A stretch of 64,000 nucleotides of DNA from assembly GCA_905221605.1 (NCBI GenBank), contig CAJNDS010002191.1:846526-910525 (forward strand), given 5' to 3'. The notes beneath the pieces are model-generated. The model worked only from the letters and a program-made list of their open reading frames with translations, did no database searches and was not told the origin of the DNA. Shown piece after piece: positions 11,700 through 20,260 of the stretch. This DNA comes from Symbiodinium natans. Lineage: Eukaryota; Sar; Dinophyceae; Suessiales; Symbiodiniaceae. The translations under genes were made by a program, and so were the position numbers. The first letter of the stretch is position 1, and the number at the start of each line of letters is the position of its first letter.

Positions 11700-11986
11700 T
11701 GCGGAGCTGCAATTGGTATTGTAGAAAGGAGTTAGTGTTGGAAGTTGGAAGGGTTAATGAACCCGGTAATCGTATTTGGCTCAAGATGGGCTTGAACAGA
11801 AAGCCACAAGTTCAAAAAGTAGTGCCTGGGTTCTTAGGGTTTGGTAAGGGTGTGGATTCCTTCCCCCTTTCCTTCCCCCCTGGGTTGCTCTTATCCGTGT
11901 TCTTGGTTGTTTCTTGGTTCGATCTGGGAAATATAAGTTCAGGGCGATTAGGGGAGTTGATTTCCTTCCTTGGTTGTCCCCCCGTA
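11700..11986 (+). repeat. 5' LTR
   Basis: 287 bases, by eye identical to 20261-20547. It starts TGCGG and ends CCGTA, an imperfect inverted repeat; the usual CA end is TA in both copies. An ATATAAG at 11931-11937 could act as a TATA-like element. It contains TTTGGCTCAAG at 11775-11785, equal to the 3' end of the dinoflagellate spliced leader. A frame reads through the LTR into ORF1, but that is probably incidental. Confidence 0.95.
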
Positions 11987-11998
11987 GGTTATGAGCCC
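11987..11998 (+). promoter_or_regulatory. primer-binding site, initiator tRNA-Met anticodon-arm type
   Basis: GGTTATGAGCCC follows the LTR with no gap. It is the exact complement of GGGCUCAUAACC, the anticodon arm of an initiator tRNA-Met of the yeast/plant type. Drosophila copia and yeast Ty5 are known to prime minus-strand synthesis from an initiator tRNA cut in its anticodon loop, using an equivalent site. The alternative, a site for a tRNA 3' end beginning TGG, is not seen. Confidence 0.8.
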
Positions 11999-12052
11999 AA
12001 ATTAGGTTCCCTGCGGTTAAGTGTTCTTTCAAGGTTTTGGGATCAAGAAGCA

Positions 12053-15000
12053 ATGCCTTCTCCGAAGCGATGGCTCCAACTTGCCTCGGATGGTGGACAA
12101 GATGGTGGAGCTGGAAATGGTGCAGCTGAGTCTCTGGGTGAAAGATCGGTGTTGGAAGAGGTGATTCCCGACGCTGAAGTACATCTGGAAGAGGCCTTGG
12201 TTGCAGAAAGCCCCAATGCGGGTATGAATCCCAATAGGGATATGGTTAGCAATGCTGAAGCTGAAGGACGTGCTGTTTCTGTACCGCCAAAGCCTGGTGA
12301 AAAAAGGAACTGGGATGCGACTGGTGGCATAGATCGTGAAATGGAGGTGACTGTTTTACGAGTGTTACACAAACACGGGTACCAGCCGTCGTCTTCGACT
12401 TCGGGTCGAATGGTAGACCAAGAGTCTCAGACCGATCTGATTGGAGAAGTGCTACAAGCGACCAGGAGGCCGTTGAACAAGATCAAAAAGGGTCCATCTT
12501 CGAGTTCCCAAGGTGGTGGAAGCGGTCACAAACAGAAGGGTGCGGACGGCTTTGAAGCTGCACCTGCTGCTGAATACGCCATGGGGGAGGAGGAGATCCT
12601 ACAGATGGAGGCTGAACGGTTGCGACAGCTGTCAGAAGAAGAGGACGAGATGCGACAGGTTTCTGAAAGGGACGGTTTTCGGAAAGACGAGCATCTGATC
12701 CAAGCGTGTGATGGCACAATGTGGGAATTGCACCTCCATGAAGATGGGAGACAATATTATTACTGCCTGGATACGCACGAAACCAAGTGGACATTGCCGG
12801 TGGTAGGTGAAAAGGTGAAGAGTGACGAGGTGGTTGGGTCTCCTTTGGGCAATGAGCTGGAAATGGAGGCGGCACTGGATTCTTCATCCTCTACTCCGAA
12901 GACTGAGTCTACGAGGGCATTCCAGGGTAGTGTAAATAGTTTAGGTGAAAAAGATTTTTCCTCTACTATCAGGGATAGCGGTCCTAGGGCTGATGGTGAC
13001 GCCCCGACCCCGGGTTCTCCTGATGAGGAAGGGATTCCTGGGAACCAAGCCAACATCGCTGGAGCTCAACACCTGGATCGGGAAGAAACAGAAGCGCTTT
13101 CTGAGGGTGGGGCAGCGATGGAATTGGTGGATCCAGAAGAGAAAATGCCCAATGAGGTGATCGGAACTGTGTCGGCTGCAGAAGAGCGAGTGGTGGATGT
13201 GGTACCTGTTGTTCAGGAAGGTGGTCCTGGAGATTCGGAGGATGGAGAGAAAAAGTTGTGTGTTACGACTGAGGAGGTCTCTTCGTTTGGTGCCAAGAAT
13301 TCTGCCATTCAAGGGGAAAAAGAAGCTTCTGGAATAGCTGGAGACACGGATGATCTGAAAAATGAGGCCTGGAGCGCCAATGATGCGCGGGTTGATGCGC
13401 CAGATATTACCTGGAGTGCGAAGGAAGCACGGGTTGAGGTGCATGTGGTGGTACGTTCCACGGGCGACTGCAACAATGGGGCGCAGGTCTCCGCAGCAGC
13501 TGATGATGGAGGTTCACAGGTGGACGCACTGGTGCAACCTGAAGTTAGCAGCGAGGAACGAAATGACAAGGGCTACACCGGAGCCAATGAGGCAGCTGTG
13601 GTCAATGATGGTGGAAATTCTCCTTTGGAGGCCATGGAACCAAAGGAGCCTGCGGTGGAAGAAAGCGTGCCTGCCGTGGATGATCGACTCAATTGCCCTG
13701 CAGTGGAAGAAGATTTGCCTGCTGCAGAAGGTGAGACAAAGGACTCCAATGATGGGTCCACTCCCATGAAGGGAGAAGCGTTGCCGTCTGGAAGTTCACC
13801 GGAAGTCGACACCGAGCGAACTACAGCAGATGAGGCAAAGCCGTTGGCGGAGAAAAAGGGAGGTCCTGAAATCCAGGAGCACAAAAAAGATGAGCTTGTG
13901 GGACTCGTGGAGCAGGACGAGCAGTGTGACCCAAAGGTGAAGACAAAGGATGCGCCAGGAGCCGATGATACAGAGATGGTTTCTGAAGAGCGTGTAAAGA
14001 AAGTGCCCCGAGCGGGAGCCTTGGAGTCACCTGGGCCACATTGCTATCAAGAGGGAGATGAGATCATGGGTCTGGTGCGCTGCATCAATGGGTATGGAGC
14101 CTTTTTGGACCATGGGGATATGAATGTATTGATTCCTGCAGAAGGGAACAATGCATATCAGTTCAAGTTTGGTGATACTGTCAATGGAACAGTGAAACGA
14201 GTGGAAGATGATGGTACCATAATCTTGGACACCTTTCTGGTTTTGGAAGAGGACGTGGAGGACTCTTCTTCGACGCTGCGGAAGTGGAAACCCAGCGGCT
14301 GGAGTACGTGGTGGACGGATTCATGGTATGCTGGTCAATGGTACCAAGATTCCAACGGTCAATGGGACTGGAAACAGGAGGAAGAGCAATCCGATGAAGA
14401 GCTTGTGGTACAGGAGTTGTCTTCTGAAGAACGAAAAGAAAGGCAACTTTATGGAGAAAAGATCTACAAAGCTCTTCTGGAGAATGGAAATGAAGAGGAA
14501 GCCTATGTTGGCAAAATTACTGGGATGCTGTTAGGTCGGCCGATGGAAGATTTACAGGAGTGTGTTGCGGATCAGGCATTCCTCAATGCGGAAGCTCGGC
14601 GCGCGTATGGCATCTTGCAAAATGATGGTTGGAAGCCTGATGGTACAGAAAGCACAGGCTTGGGGAAGTTAACCACTTTTTCCCGAAAACAGTACCACAA
14701 CGCGCTTTTCGAACTGGCATGCAGAAAAAGGAGATTTTCTCGACCAGTTGTGGGTGAAGCGGTGGCAACGGTGCTGAATCAAGGGGAAGATGAGTTTTGG
14801 AACGCGCTTTGGTTGGACACCAAGCTATTTTTGCAGGAGCTTGATGGTGCAGTGCAATCCATGAGCAAAAGGGAGAACAAGCCAATGGAAGCCTACATGG
14901 ATCCTGACCAGTACAAAAAGGCTTACATGACACCAAAGACGGTGTTGTCACCTGGTTACAGCAAGCTGTGCAGGTTCTTCAATAAGGGAAGGTGTCGCAA

Positions 15001-15811
15001 TGGCGATGGGTGTCCCTATGAGCATCGTCGGTACGGTGAAGGTTGGCCAGAAGGGGGGTCAACTGATCCAAAGAATAGCCAAGAAGCTGATGATGAGGAC
15101 GGGAACATCGGTGACCCTCCCACAGAGGAAGGTACAGTGGATGAGGCACAGCAGGAGCGGGAGGATTTAGCCTTCCGGGCCAAGTACAATTTTGGCAAAG
15201 GTGCATCAAAGGGTGAGCCTACGTCAGGTGAGCCAAAAGGTCGGCTGTGTCTGTATTACAATCAAGGTGGTTGTAAATATGGGACTGCATGCAGGTACCT
15301 TCACAACGATGACATAGCATTGGAAGGGACTTGGGAGCCCGGCAAATCTTGGGACAATGCTTCCAGGAAGTCACTAAGGGACGCAGGGTTCCACAATTGC
15401 TGTTTCGATTATTACCTCCGAGGACGTTGCCGGAAAGGGTTAAATTTCTGCAAGTACTCCCATGACGAGATGTCAGAGGAGCGGCTGTCGCTCCTGAAAC
15501 ACTTGGTACAGGTGGCCAATCAGGTCCGGTTTGAAAAAGAGAGAGGATGGGAGATTACGGATAGAAGCACGTTTCAGCCGCCTGCAAGTGGGGGAGCTGA
15601 ATCTTCCTCATCCTCGGCACCAAAAGCACTGCAAATGACCAATGTGTCACCAAAAGATGGTGAAAAAGGTACTCTGGATGAAGCAGAAGCTGATGAACAA
15701 AAGAATTCGGTGGCTGCATCCACTGGTACTCAGCTTCAAAATCCGGGGAGGAGCCAATTGAAAATTGGATGGCTCGCAACGCACACCTGTGGGTGTATAC
15801 CCCTCATGTAA
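12053..15811 (+). CDS. LTR-element ORF1: WW, S1, MLLE and three CCCH zinc fingers
   Basis: The frame is open from 11699, inside the LTR, but the first ATG after the LTR, at 12053, gives 1,252 residues and is preferred. Domains seen (numbered from that Met): a WW domain with W224 and W246 followed by Pro; a long acidic, low-complexity spacer with repeated short blocks; an S1-type RNA-binding fold at about 665-735; a Trp-rich patch near 745-775; an MLLE/PABC domain at about 795-862 with the signature KITGMLL; then three CCCH fingers starting at C973, C1066 and C1117 (C-x7/8-C-x5/6-C-x3-H). These are RNA-handling modules; MLLE domains of poly(A)-binding protein bind PAM2 peptides. A Gag-like RNA-packaging role is inference. 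Neither a capsid fold nor a CCHC knuckle was recognised. The end overlaps ORF2 by 43 bases. Confidence 0.85.
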   Translation: MPSPKRWLQLASDGGQDGGAGNGAAESLGERSVLEEVIPDAEVHLEEALVAESPNAGMNPNRDMVSNAEAEGRAVSVPPKPGEKRNWDATGGIDREMEVTVLRVLHKHGYQPSSSTSGRMVDQESQTDLIGEVLQATRRPLNKIKKGPSSSSQGGGSGHKQKGADGFEAAPAAEYAMGEEEILQMEAERLRQLSEEEDEMRQVSERDGFRKDEHLIQACDGTMWELHLHEDGRQYYYCLDTHETKWTLPVVGEKVKSDEVVGSPLGNELEMEAALDSSSSTPKTESTRAFQGSVNSLGEKDFSSTIRDSGPRADGDAPTPGSPDEEGIPGNQANIAGAQHLDREETEALSEGGAAMELVDPEEKMPNEVIGTVSAAEERVVDVVPVVQEGGPGDSEDGEKKLCVTTEEVSSFGAKNSAIQGEKEASGIAGDTDDLKNEAWSANDARVDAPDITWSAKEARVEVHVVVRSTGDCNNGAQVSAAADDGGSQVDALVQPEVSSEERNDKGYTGANEAAVVNDGGNSPLEAMEPKEPAVEESVPAVDDRLNCPAVEEDLPAAEGETKDSNDGSTPMKGEALPSGSSPEVDTERTTADEAKPLAEKKGGPEIQEHKKDELVGLVEQDEQCDPKVKTKDAPGADDTEMVSEERVKKVPRAGALESPGPHCYQEGDEIMGLVRCINGYGAFLDHGDMNVLIPAEGNNAYQFKFGDTVNGTVKRVEDDGTIILDTFLVLEEDVEDSSSTLRKWKPSGWSTWWTDSWYAGQWYQDSNGQWDWKQEEEQSDEELVVQELSSEERKERQLYGEKIYKALLENGNEEEAYVGKITGMLLGRPMEDLQECVADQAFLNAEARRAYGILQNDGWKPDGTESTGLGKLTTFSRKQYHNALFELACRKRRFSRPVVGEAVATVLNQGEDEFWNALWLDTKLFLQELDGAVQSMSKRENKPMEAYMDPDQYKKAYMTPKTVLSPGYSKLCRFFNKGRCRNGDGCPYEHRRYGEGWPEGGSTDPKNSQEADDEDGNIGDPPTEEGTVDEAQQEREDLAFRAKYNFGKGASKGEPTSGEPKGRLCLYYNQGGCKYGTACRYLHNDDIALEGTWEPGKSWDNASRKSLRDAGFHNCCFDYYLRGRCRKGLNFCKYSHDEMSEERLSLLKHLVQVANQVRFEKERGWEITDRSTFQPPASGGAESSSSSAPKALQMTNVSPKDGEKGTLDEAEADEQKNSVAASTGTQLQNPGRSQLKIGWLATHTCGCIPLM

Positions 15812-18800
15812 GTGAGGTGATGATTACGCTTGGTGTGACCAATGTGTCGGACTTGCAAGAGTTCATCTTTGTGGAAGATTTGGTTGACAGAGGGATCAAC
15901 AAAGTGACCGCATGCAAAATTCTGCAATTGGTGGGTGAGGTCCGATATCGACCGGGAGGACCGGAAAAGGCAGTTCCTTCTGATGCATCTGTACGGGTAC
16001 AACAATCTTCTGGGAACAAAGGGACTGGAAGAGCGGCGGTGCGAACCCTCACTCAGGTGCGTGAAGCTGAAGACTCCGGTGCAAAAACTATGCCGAGAGG
16101 TTCCTATCGGGAGCTTTTTGATAAGGTCAGGTACCGTGATGGTTGGACGCTTGCGCAGAGGTCTCCGTTGTGCGTACAGAAGCTGCGGTTGGTGGGAGTT
16201 GGAATGCCGCCGGTGAATCCACCAACGAAAAAGTATCGGTCAAGATCAAACCCTGTAAGAAGGGGAAGGCCCTTGCTGGACAAAAAACAGGTGCGACAGG
16301 TGCCACGATCTCGGTCACAACGACGAGTGCAACTGGCGGAAGTGGTGGAAAAACCGAAGCCACTGGAGCCGGTGAAACCTCGTGGTGGTTTGTCGTATCC
16401 ATTCAGCAGAGCGTGGGCAGATGTGGTGGATGATGATGACCAGGCGGAGGCTTTGGTCTCGTATGCCGCTTCCTCAAGCGATTCAAGCGAGGAGGAGACC
16501 AATGCGGTACAACGCCTGAAGGAACTCTTTTTGCAAGAAAGGGATTCGTGGAGAACTGCGAGTCGTGGCAATGTTCCACAAAGTGGTTCTTCAGGCTCCA
16601 ATGATGGGCCGAAAAAATCGGTTCACCTTGGCGAAGGGCGCGACAAAGCGTCGCGGGGGGAGACCCGCCAAGAAGTGACTTCTCAAGTTTTTTCGCTACC
16701 ACAACCTTCTCGTCGAGCTGAACGGTCTCAAAAAAGAACAAGGGATGGTTCAGTTATGGTTGGTTCGCTGGCGGTGGGCTCCACGGATGAGGTTTTACCT
16801 GGGCAAGGTGCTGCTGGACAGGTGAATGTCTCTGAAAGCGCTCAAGTTCTTCCTGGGCATGAAGTGGCTGGACAGGAGACGGCGCCGGAAGGAGCAGTAC
16901 AGATTTCTGGCGAGGAGACCGACCAAAAAGAAGGAGAAGGCGGGAGCAATGATCTCCGTGGTAATGATGCGAAGATGTTGGATGGTGGTCCGGTGAGGAG
17001 TGACCTTCAGCAATTGCTGGTGAAAGGCCTTCTGACTCGAATTTATTGGAAGGTTGCAGTTGGCAAGTTGCCAATGGGGCAAAGAGATTGCCAAAAAGGG
17101 TCCAATAAGATGGATCGAAATTTGGTTATTAGCATGTCATCCGAGGGTGCAAGCGAACAGGATGAGAACCTGGCACTGGAGGACGATGCTGATCAGTCAA
17201 TGGGAGACGGTGCAATGGTTATGGTGTATGATCCAGGAACGCTGATCCAGTCGCCAACAACTGATTGGGTTATGCGTCGCGGTCTGACCGATCGTACCGT
17301 CTGGCCAGCAATGGCGCACCTGGCACAGAGGATATGTGCTGAAATGGTTCAAGTGGATGAAATGAATGCCCAGCTAGGGACTGGAACACTCCTTTTTCAA
17401 AGGAGAGATCAAGGACATTATACTGACCTGCATCATTCGTTCCATGACAACCCGTGCTTGCCGGCGGTGGGGAATTACCCTCTTTCGGTGATGGGTACCT
17501 TGTTGTCTCCTGGTCTGGAAGGGGAATTCAAGAATACGGACAAGTTTGGTACTGCTATGGAGGCAATTGCCTATGATTGGAGCCGCAGTCCAGGCATGGA
17601 AGTTCATATTGAACTTATGGCGAGGGTAGCCAAAATGGTTCACCCATTCCTGAATCTGGGAGCACAAGGGTCGGTGATGGTTTCAGAATTTCTCTGGCAG
17701 CGCGGGAGGGCTCGGTTGATGGAGTTTCTTCAAGCGGCGACTTGTGCGGACCAATTGGAGGCTCTCTGGAGAAGGATGGACGACGATGCGGATGAGGAGG
17801 TGGATCCTTCGACAGCGATGCTGGAAGTTCTTGGACTAGAGGATGCGGTGCTTGATCAAGGGAACAATGAATCCCTTATTCCCATTGAAGATGCTGGAGG
17901 TGAGACAAGCGGTGACACTGGAGGGAAGGGCAAAGCGCCAGAAGTTTCTCCGGAAGAGGAGAAATCCAGTGGGTCATCCAGACTGGCGGACACAAGGATT
18001 TTCTTGTGGTCAGTGTACTCCCGCGTGGCTTCGAATTTCTCTATGCAGGACCGCACTACTGGTAAGATCTTTGACAGCACCAAAGGATATCCTGGTGAAG
18101 GACCAAACAATGATGACAATCCTTCCTCTAAGGGGAACTTTCCCTGGATTTCAGAAGACTACCTCGACGAAGTGGTGTCAAAAAAGATGGAAAGGTCTTC
18201 AGAGATGGATGGGTTTGTTCCGGGAAGTGAGGGATCATTGGAAAAGGTAGAGGTGGAGAATGTCACTGCCTCTAAAATTCTTATGGCTCTTTGGAAGAAG
18301 GGACATAGAGTTGGGTTTAGAAGGTTGCGTCGTTTGAATGCATCTGGATGCAAGGTTGGAGCAATGAAACGTCCAATCAAAAGGGTGCAGAAGATTGGCG
18401 CTAGGAAGGCCTTCATGAAGATGTTCAATGTTTTTGGATCGTCTCAGCATGGCTCAGGAGTTGGCGGAAAACCGATCATGAAGGTGGTAGGACCAAGGCC
18501 AGGTTTTCCAGCTGTACTCCAAGCACCAAATACTGATAGCACGTCGGGTGAAGGGAGCAGTCCCCAGGTACATGGCAATGTTCATGTAGAGCACAATCGC
18601 CCTATGGACCGGTATGAGGCAGAGCGCTTGGAGAAGAGGAAGAAGGGTTTCTGCTATTGGTTTGGCAAAGGGAAAGATCGCTGCAAATTTGGTGACGACT
18701 GCAAATTCATCCATTCCGAAGATGATGTGGTGCTACATTCATATTGGTGCAAATACTATGTGGCAGGGAGAGAATGTTTCGCTGGAAAGGATTGTGGGTT

Positions 18801-19890
18801 CTCGCATGATGCAACTGGTGTGAGGTGCGTCCAGTTTGCTCGGTCTGGGAAGTGTCGATTTGGTGACAGGTGTGTCTTCGAGCATGGTGTTCCGTTGGAA
18901 AAACAGAGGCCAAGGTCTCCAAGGACGCCCCCAAGGGATGGTCCAAGGAGAAAGTCTGGTGCAAATGGTGGAGAAAAGGAGATCCCTCCTGAACAGTTCG
19001 ATGATGATGAGGAGGATTTTATGGTTTATGACGAAGAGACCAAGATGACGGAACTGTTGATGGAGGCGATTTCATTTCTCTCCGGTGGCAAGCCAGATTT
19101 GGCTCGAGCAGAGGCGGACCCATTGTTCAAACTCCTGAAGTTCACTGGAGATGCTGACCAAATGGATCAAGTATGGGTTTCGTGGACCACTGAAATGTTG
19201 TCAGTGCTGGAACTTCTCGAAGTAGTGAAGTCGTATGATGTTTCGCTCGCGGAGGTGGAAGAATGGGTCAATGACCTGAGGATATGGTATGAGCGAGCCA
19301 ATTTGGGAGAAGAAAAGGATCCCAAAAAAGGGAAAAAGAGGTCCCTAGAAGGGGAGTCCAGCAAAGATATTCCTGCCGAAAAAGCAGTGGTTGAGACTTC
19401 GGAGACGGAGGTTGCCGTTGAGGAGGAGAAGAAAAAGGTAAAAAAGAAGAGGAAAGCTGCAGCTATCGAAGATCCTTACACTCTCATGGTTCCAAAGCCG
19501 AAGAAGATGCCGACGATCATTGAGAAGGGTGGATCAACATCCAATGTGGTGGCTTCTGCAGTGGAAAAATCCTCGAAGACGCGCACAAAGTCAAATGTCG
19601 GTGGAAAGACAAAGAAGAAGGAGAAAAGTCAGAGTCCCAAAAAAGAAGAGGTGGTAATGGTGCAAGATCCTGAGGAAAAGGATCGTCCATCCGATGCGGA
19701 GGCACCAGGGTCTGCCAATGCGAATGAAGAGCTGGGTCAATCTTGCCAGGCGATTGAGGACGCAAAGAGAGAAGGATTGGTATCCTCAATTCAAAGGGGC
19801 ATACAGGATCCTATTCTTACGATTTCGGACCTGGAGTATATTCTGCTGCAACTTCACCTCAAGATTGCCAACAATCGGAAAAAGAAGTGA
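15769..19890 (+). CDS. LTR-element ORF2: three CCCH zinc fingers, function unknown
   Basis: 1,373 residues in the -1 frame relative to ORF1; this frame is open from about 15697, so the two frames overlap for some 115 bases. The ATG at 15769 is used here; translation by reinitiation or frameshifting is equally possible, but no X-XXY-YYZ heptamer was found. Residues 1-60 look like a small helical (SAM/UBA-like) domain. Residues about 330-380 contain a duplicated block (VLPGQGAAGQ and VLPGHEVAGQ). About 500-690 is a compact, well-ordered region without a recognised family. Three CCCH fingers span about 962-1045 (C-x8/9-C-x5-C-x3-H). The tail is strongly basic, with a KKKVKKKRK nuclear-localisation-like stretch near 1225. 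No polymerase or integrase motif is visible. Confidence 0.85.
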   Translation: MARNAHLWVYTPHVSEVMITLGVTNVSDLQEFIFVEDLVDRGINKVTACKILQLVGEVRYRPGGPEKAVPSDASVRVQQSSGNKGTGRAAVRTLTQVREAEDSGAKTMPRGSYRELFDKVRYRDGWTLAQRSPLCVQKLRLVGVGMPPVNPPTKKYRSRSNPVRRGRPLLDKKQVRQVPRSRSQRRVQLAEVVEKPKPLEPVKPRGGLSYPFSRAWADVVDDDDQAEALVSYAASSSDSSEEETNAVQRLKELFLQERDSWRTASRGNVPQSGSSGSNDGPKKSVHLGEGRDKASRGETRQEVTSQVFSLPQPSRRAERSQKRTRDGSVMVGSLAVGSTDEVLPGQGAAGQVNVSESAQVLPGHEVAGQETAPEGAVQISGEETDQKEGEGGSNDLRGNDAKMLDGGPVRSDLQQLLVKGLLTRIYWKVAVGKLPMGQRDCQKGSNKMDRNLVISMSSEGASEQDENLALEDDADQSMGDGAMVMVYDPGTLIQSPTTDWVMRRGLTDRTVWPAMAHLAQRICAEMVQVDEMNAQLGTGTLLFQRRDQGHYTDLHHSFHDNPCLPAVGNYPLSVMGTLLSPGLEGEFKNTDKFGTAMEAIAYDWSRSPGMEVHIELMARVAKMVHPFLNLGAQGSVMVSEFLWQRGRARLMEFLQAATCADQLEALWRRMDDDADEEVDPSTAMLEVLGLEDAVLDQGNNESLIPIEDAGGETSGDTGGKGKAPEVSPEEEKSSGSSRLADTRIFLWSVYSRVASNFSMQDRTTGKIFDSTKGYPGEGPNNDDNPSSKGNFPWISEDYLDEVVSKKMERSSEMDGFVPGSEGSLEKVEVENVTASKILMALWKKGHRVGFRRLRRLNASGCKVGAMKRPIKRVQKIGARKAFMKMFNVFGSSQHGSGVGGKPIMKVVGPRPGFPAVLQAPNTDSTSGEGSSPQVHGNVHVEHNRPMDRYEAERLEKRKKGFCYWFGKGKDRCKFGDDCKFIHSEDDVVLHSYWCKYYVAGRECFAGKDCGFSHDATGVRCVQFARSGKCRFGDRCVFEHGVPLEKQRPRSPRTPPRDGPRRKSGANGGEKEIPPEQFDDDEEDFMVYDEETKMTELLMEAISFLSGGKPDLARAEADPLFKLLKFTGDADQMDQVWVSWTTEMLSVLELLEVVKSYDVSLAEVEEWVNDLRIWYERANLGEEKDPKKGKKRSLEGESSKDIPAEKAVVETSETEVAVEEEKKKVKKKRKAAAIEDPYTLMVPKPKKMPTIIEKGGSTSNVVASAVEKSSKTRTKSNVGGKTKKKEKSQSPKKEEVVMVQDPEEKDRPSDAEAPGSANANEELGQSCQAIEDAKREGLVSSIQRGIQDPILTISDLEYILLQLHLKIANNRKKK

Positions 19891-20014
19891 TTGGATGGTA
19901 TGGATGAAGGGATGGTTTTTCTCTTTCTGGAGACCGGTGCGCTGGAACAGCCAATGTGCTGACAATGTGGTGGTTACTATTAAGGGTATGGAAATCCCTG
20001 ATAGTAGGAGTCAG

Positions 20015-20055
20015 TAGCTTTTCGCGTAGCGAAGACCACGGTTTGTGGTGAAGAA
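20015..20055 (+). other. hairpins in the element's 3' untranslated region
   Basis: TTCGC-GTA-GCGAA forms a perfect short stem-loop, followed closely by CCAC-GGTTT-GTGG. They lie between the ORF2 stop and the 3' LTR and could be RNA structures of the genomic transcript. Confidence 0.5.
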
Positions 20056-20175
20056 GGCCAAGGAGTCTTCAGTGATGAGAGGATCAAGGTGAAAAAAGAT
20101 TCTCTATGGGTAGTAGGTTAGCCAATGTGCTATAATTCCGTCCTGGAAGACGTTAAACCACAATTTGCATTTCAA

Positions 20176-20251
20176 GCAGCTGGCTGCTGCCGTAATGGCA
20201 GTTTTTGGCCAAAAGATCTGCATCTCCAATGTGTCCTAGGAAATCCTAGGA
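20176..20251 (+). other. cluster of palindromes upstream of the purine tract
   Basis: Two mutually exclusive hairpins (GCAGC-TGGCT-GCTGC at 20176-20190 and CTGCC-GTAAT-GGCAG at 20187-20201), a perfect palindrome TTTTGGCCAAAA at 20203-20214, and two copies of the palindrome TCCTAGGA at 20234-20241 and 20244-20251. Such density in 76 bases suggests a packaging, dimerisation or RT-recognition structure; the role is inference. Confidence 0.6.
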
Positions 20252-20252
20252 C

Positions 20253-20260
20253 AGGGGGAG
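20253..20260 (+). promoter_or_regulatory. polypurine tract
   Basis: AGGGGGAG directly abuts the 3' LTR (preceded by GGAC), the expected place for plus-strand priming. It is short but perfectly placed. Confidence 0.75.

Noticed and set aside
11699-12052. ORF1 starting at the ATG inside the 5' LTR
   Set aside because: The in-frame codons lie in the LTR and PBS, and the same peptide is encoded in the 3' LTR with no ORF behind it. The ATG at 12053 is the first one after the priming site.
15769-19890. Hidden reverse transcriptase or integrase in ORF2
   Set aside because: I looked for YxDD, the integrase HHCC/D-D-E patterns and D-S/T-G protease; none is present in a credible context. A structure search could still overturn this.
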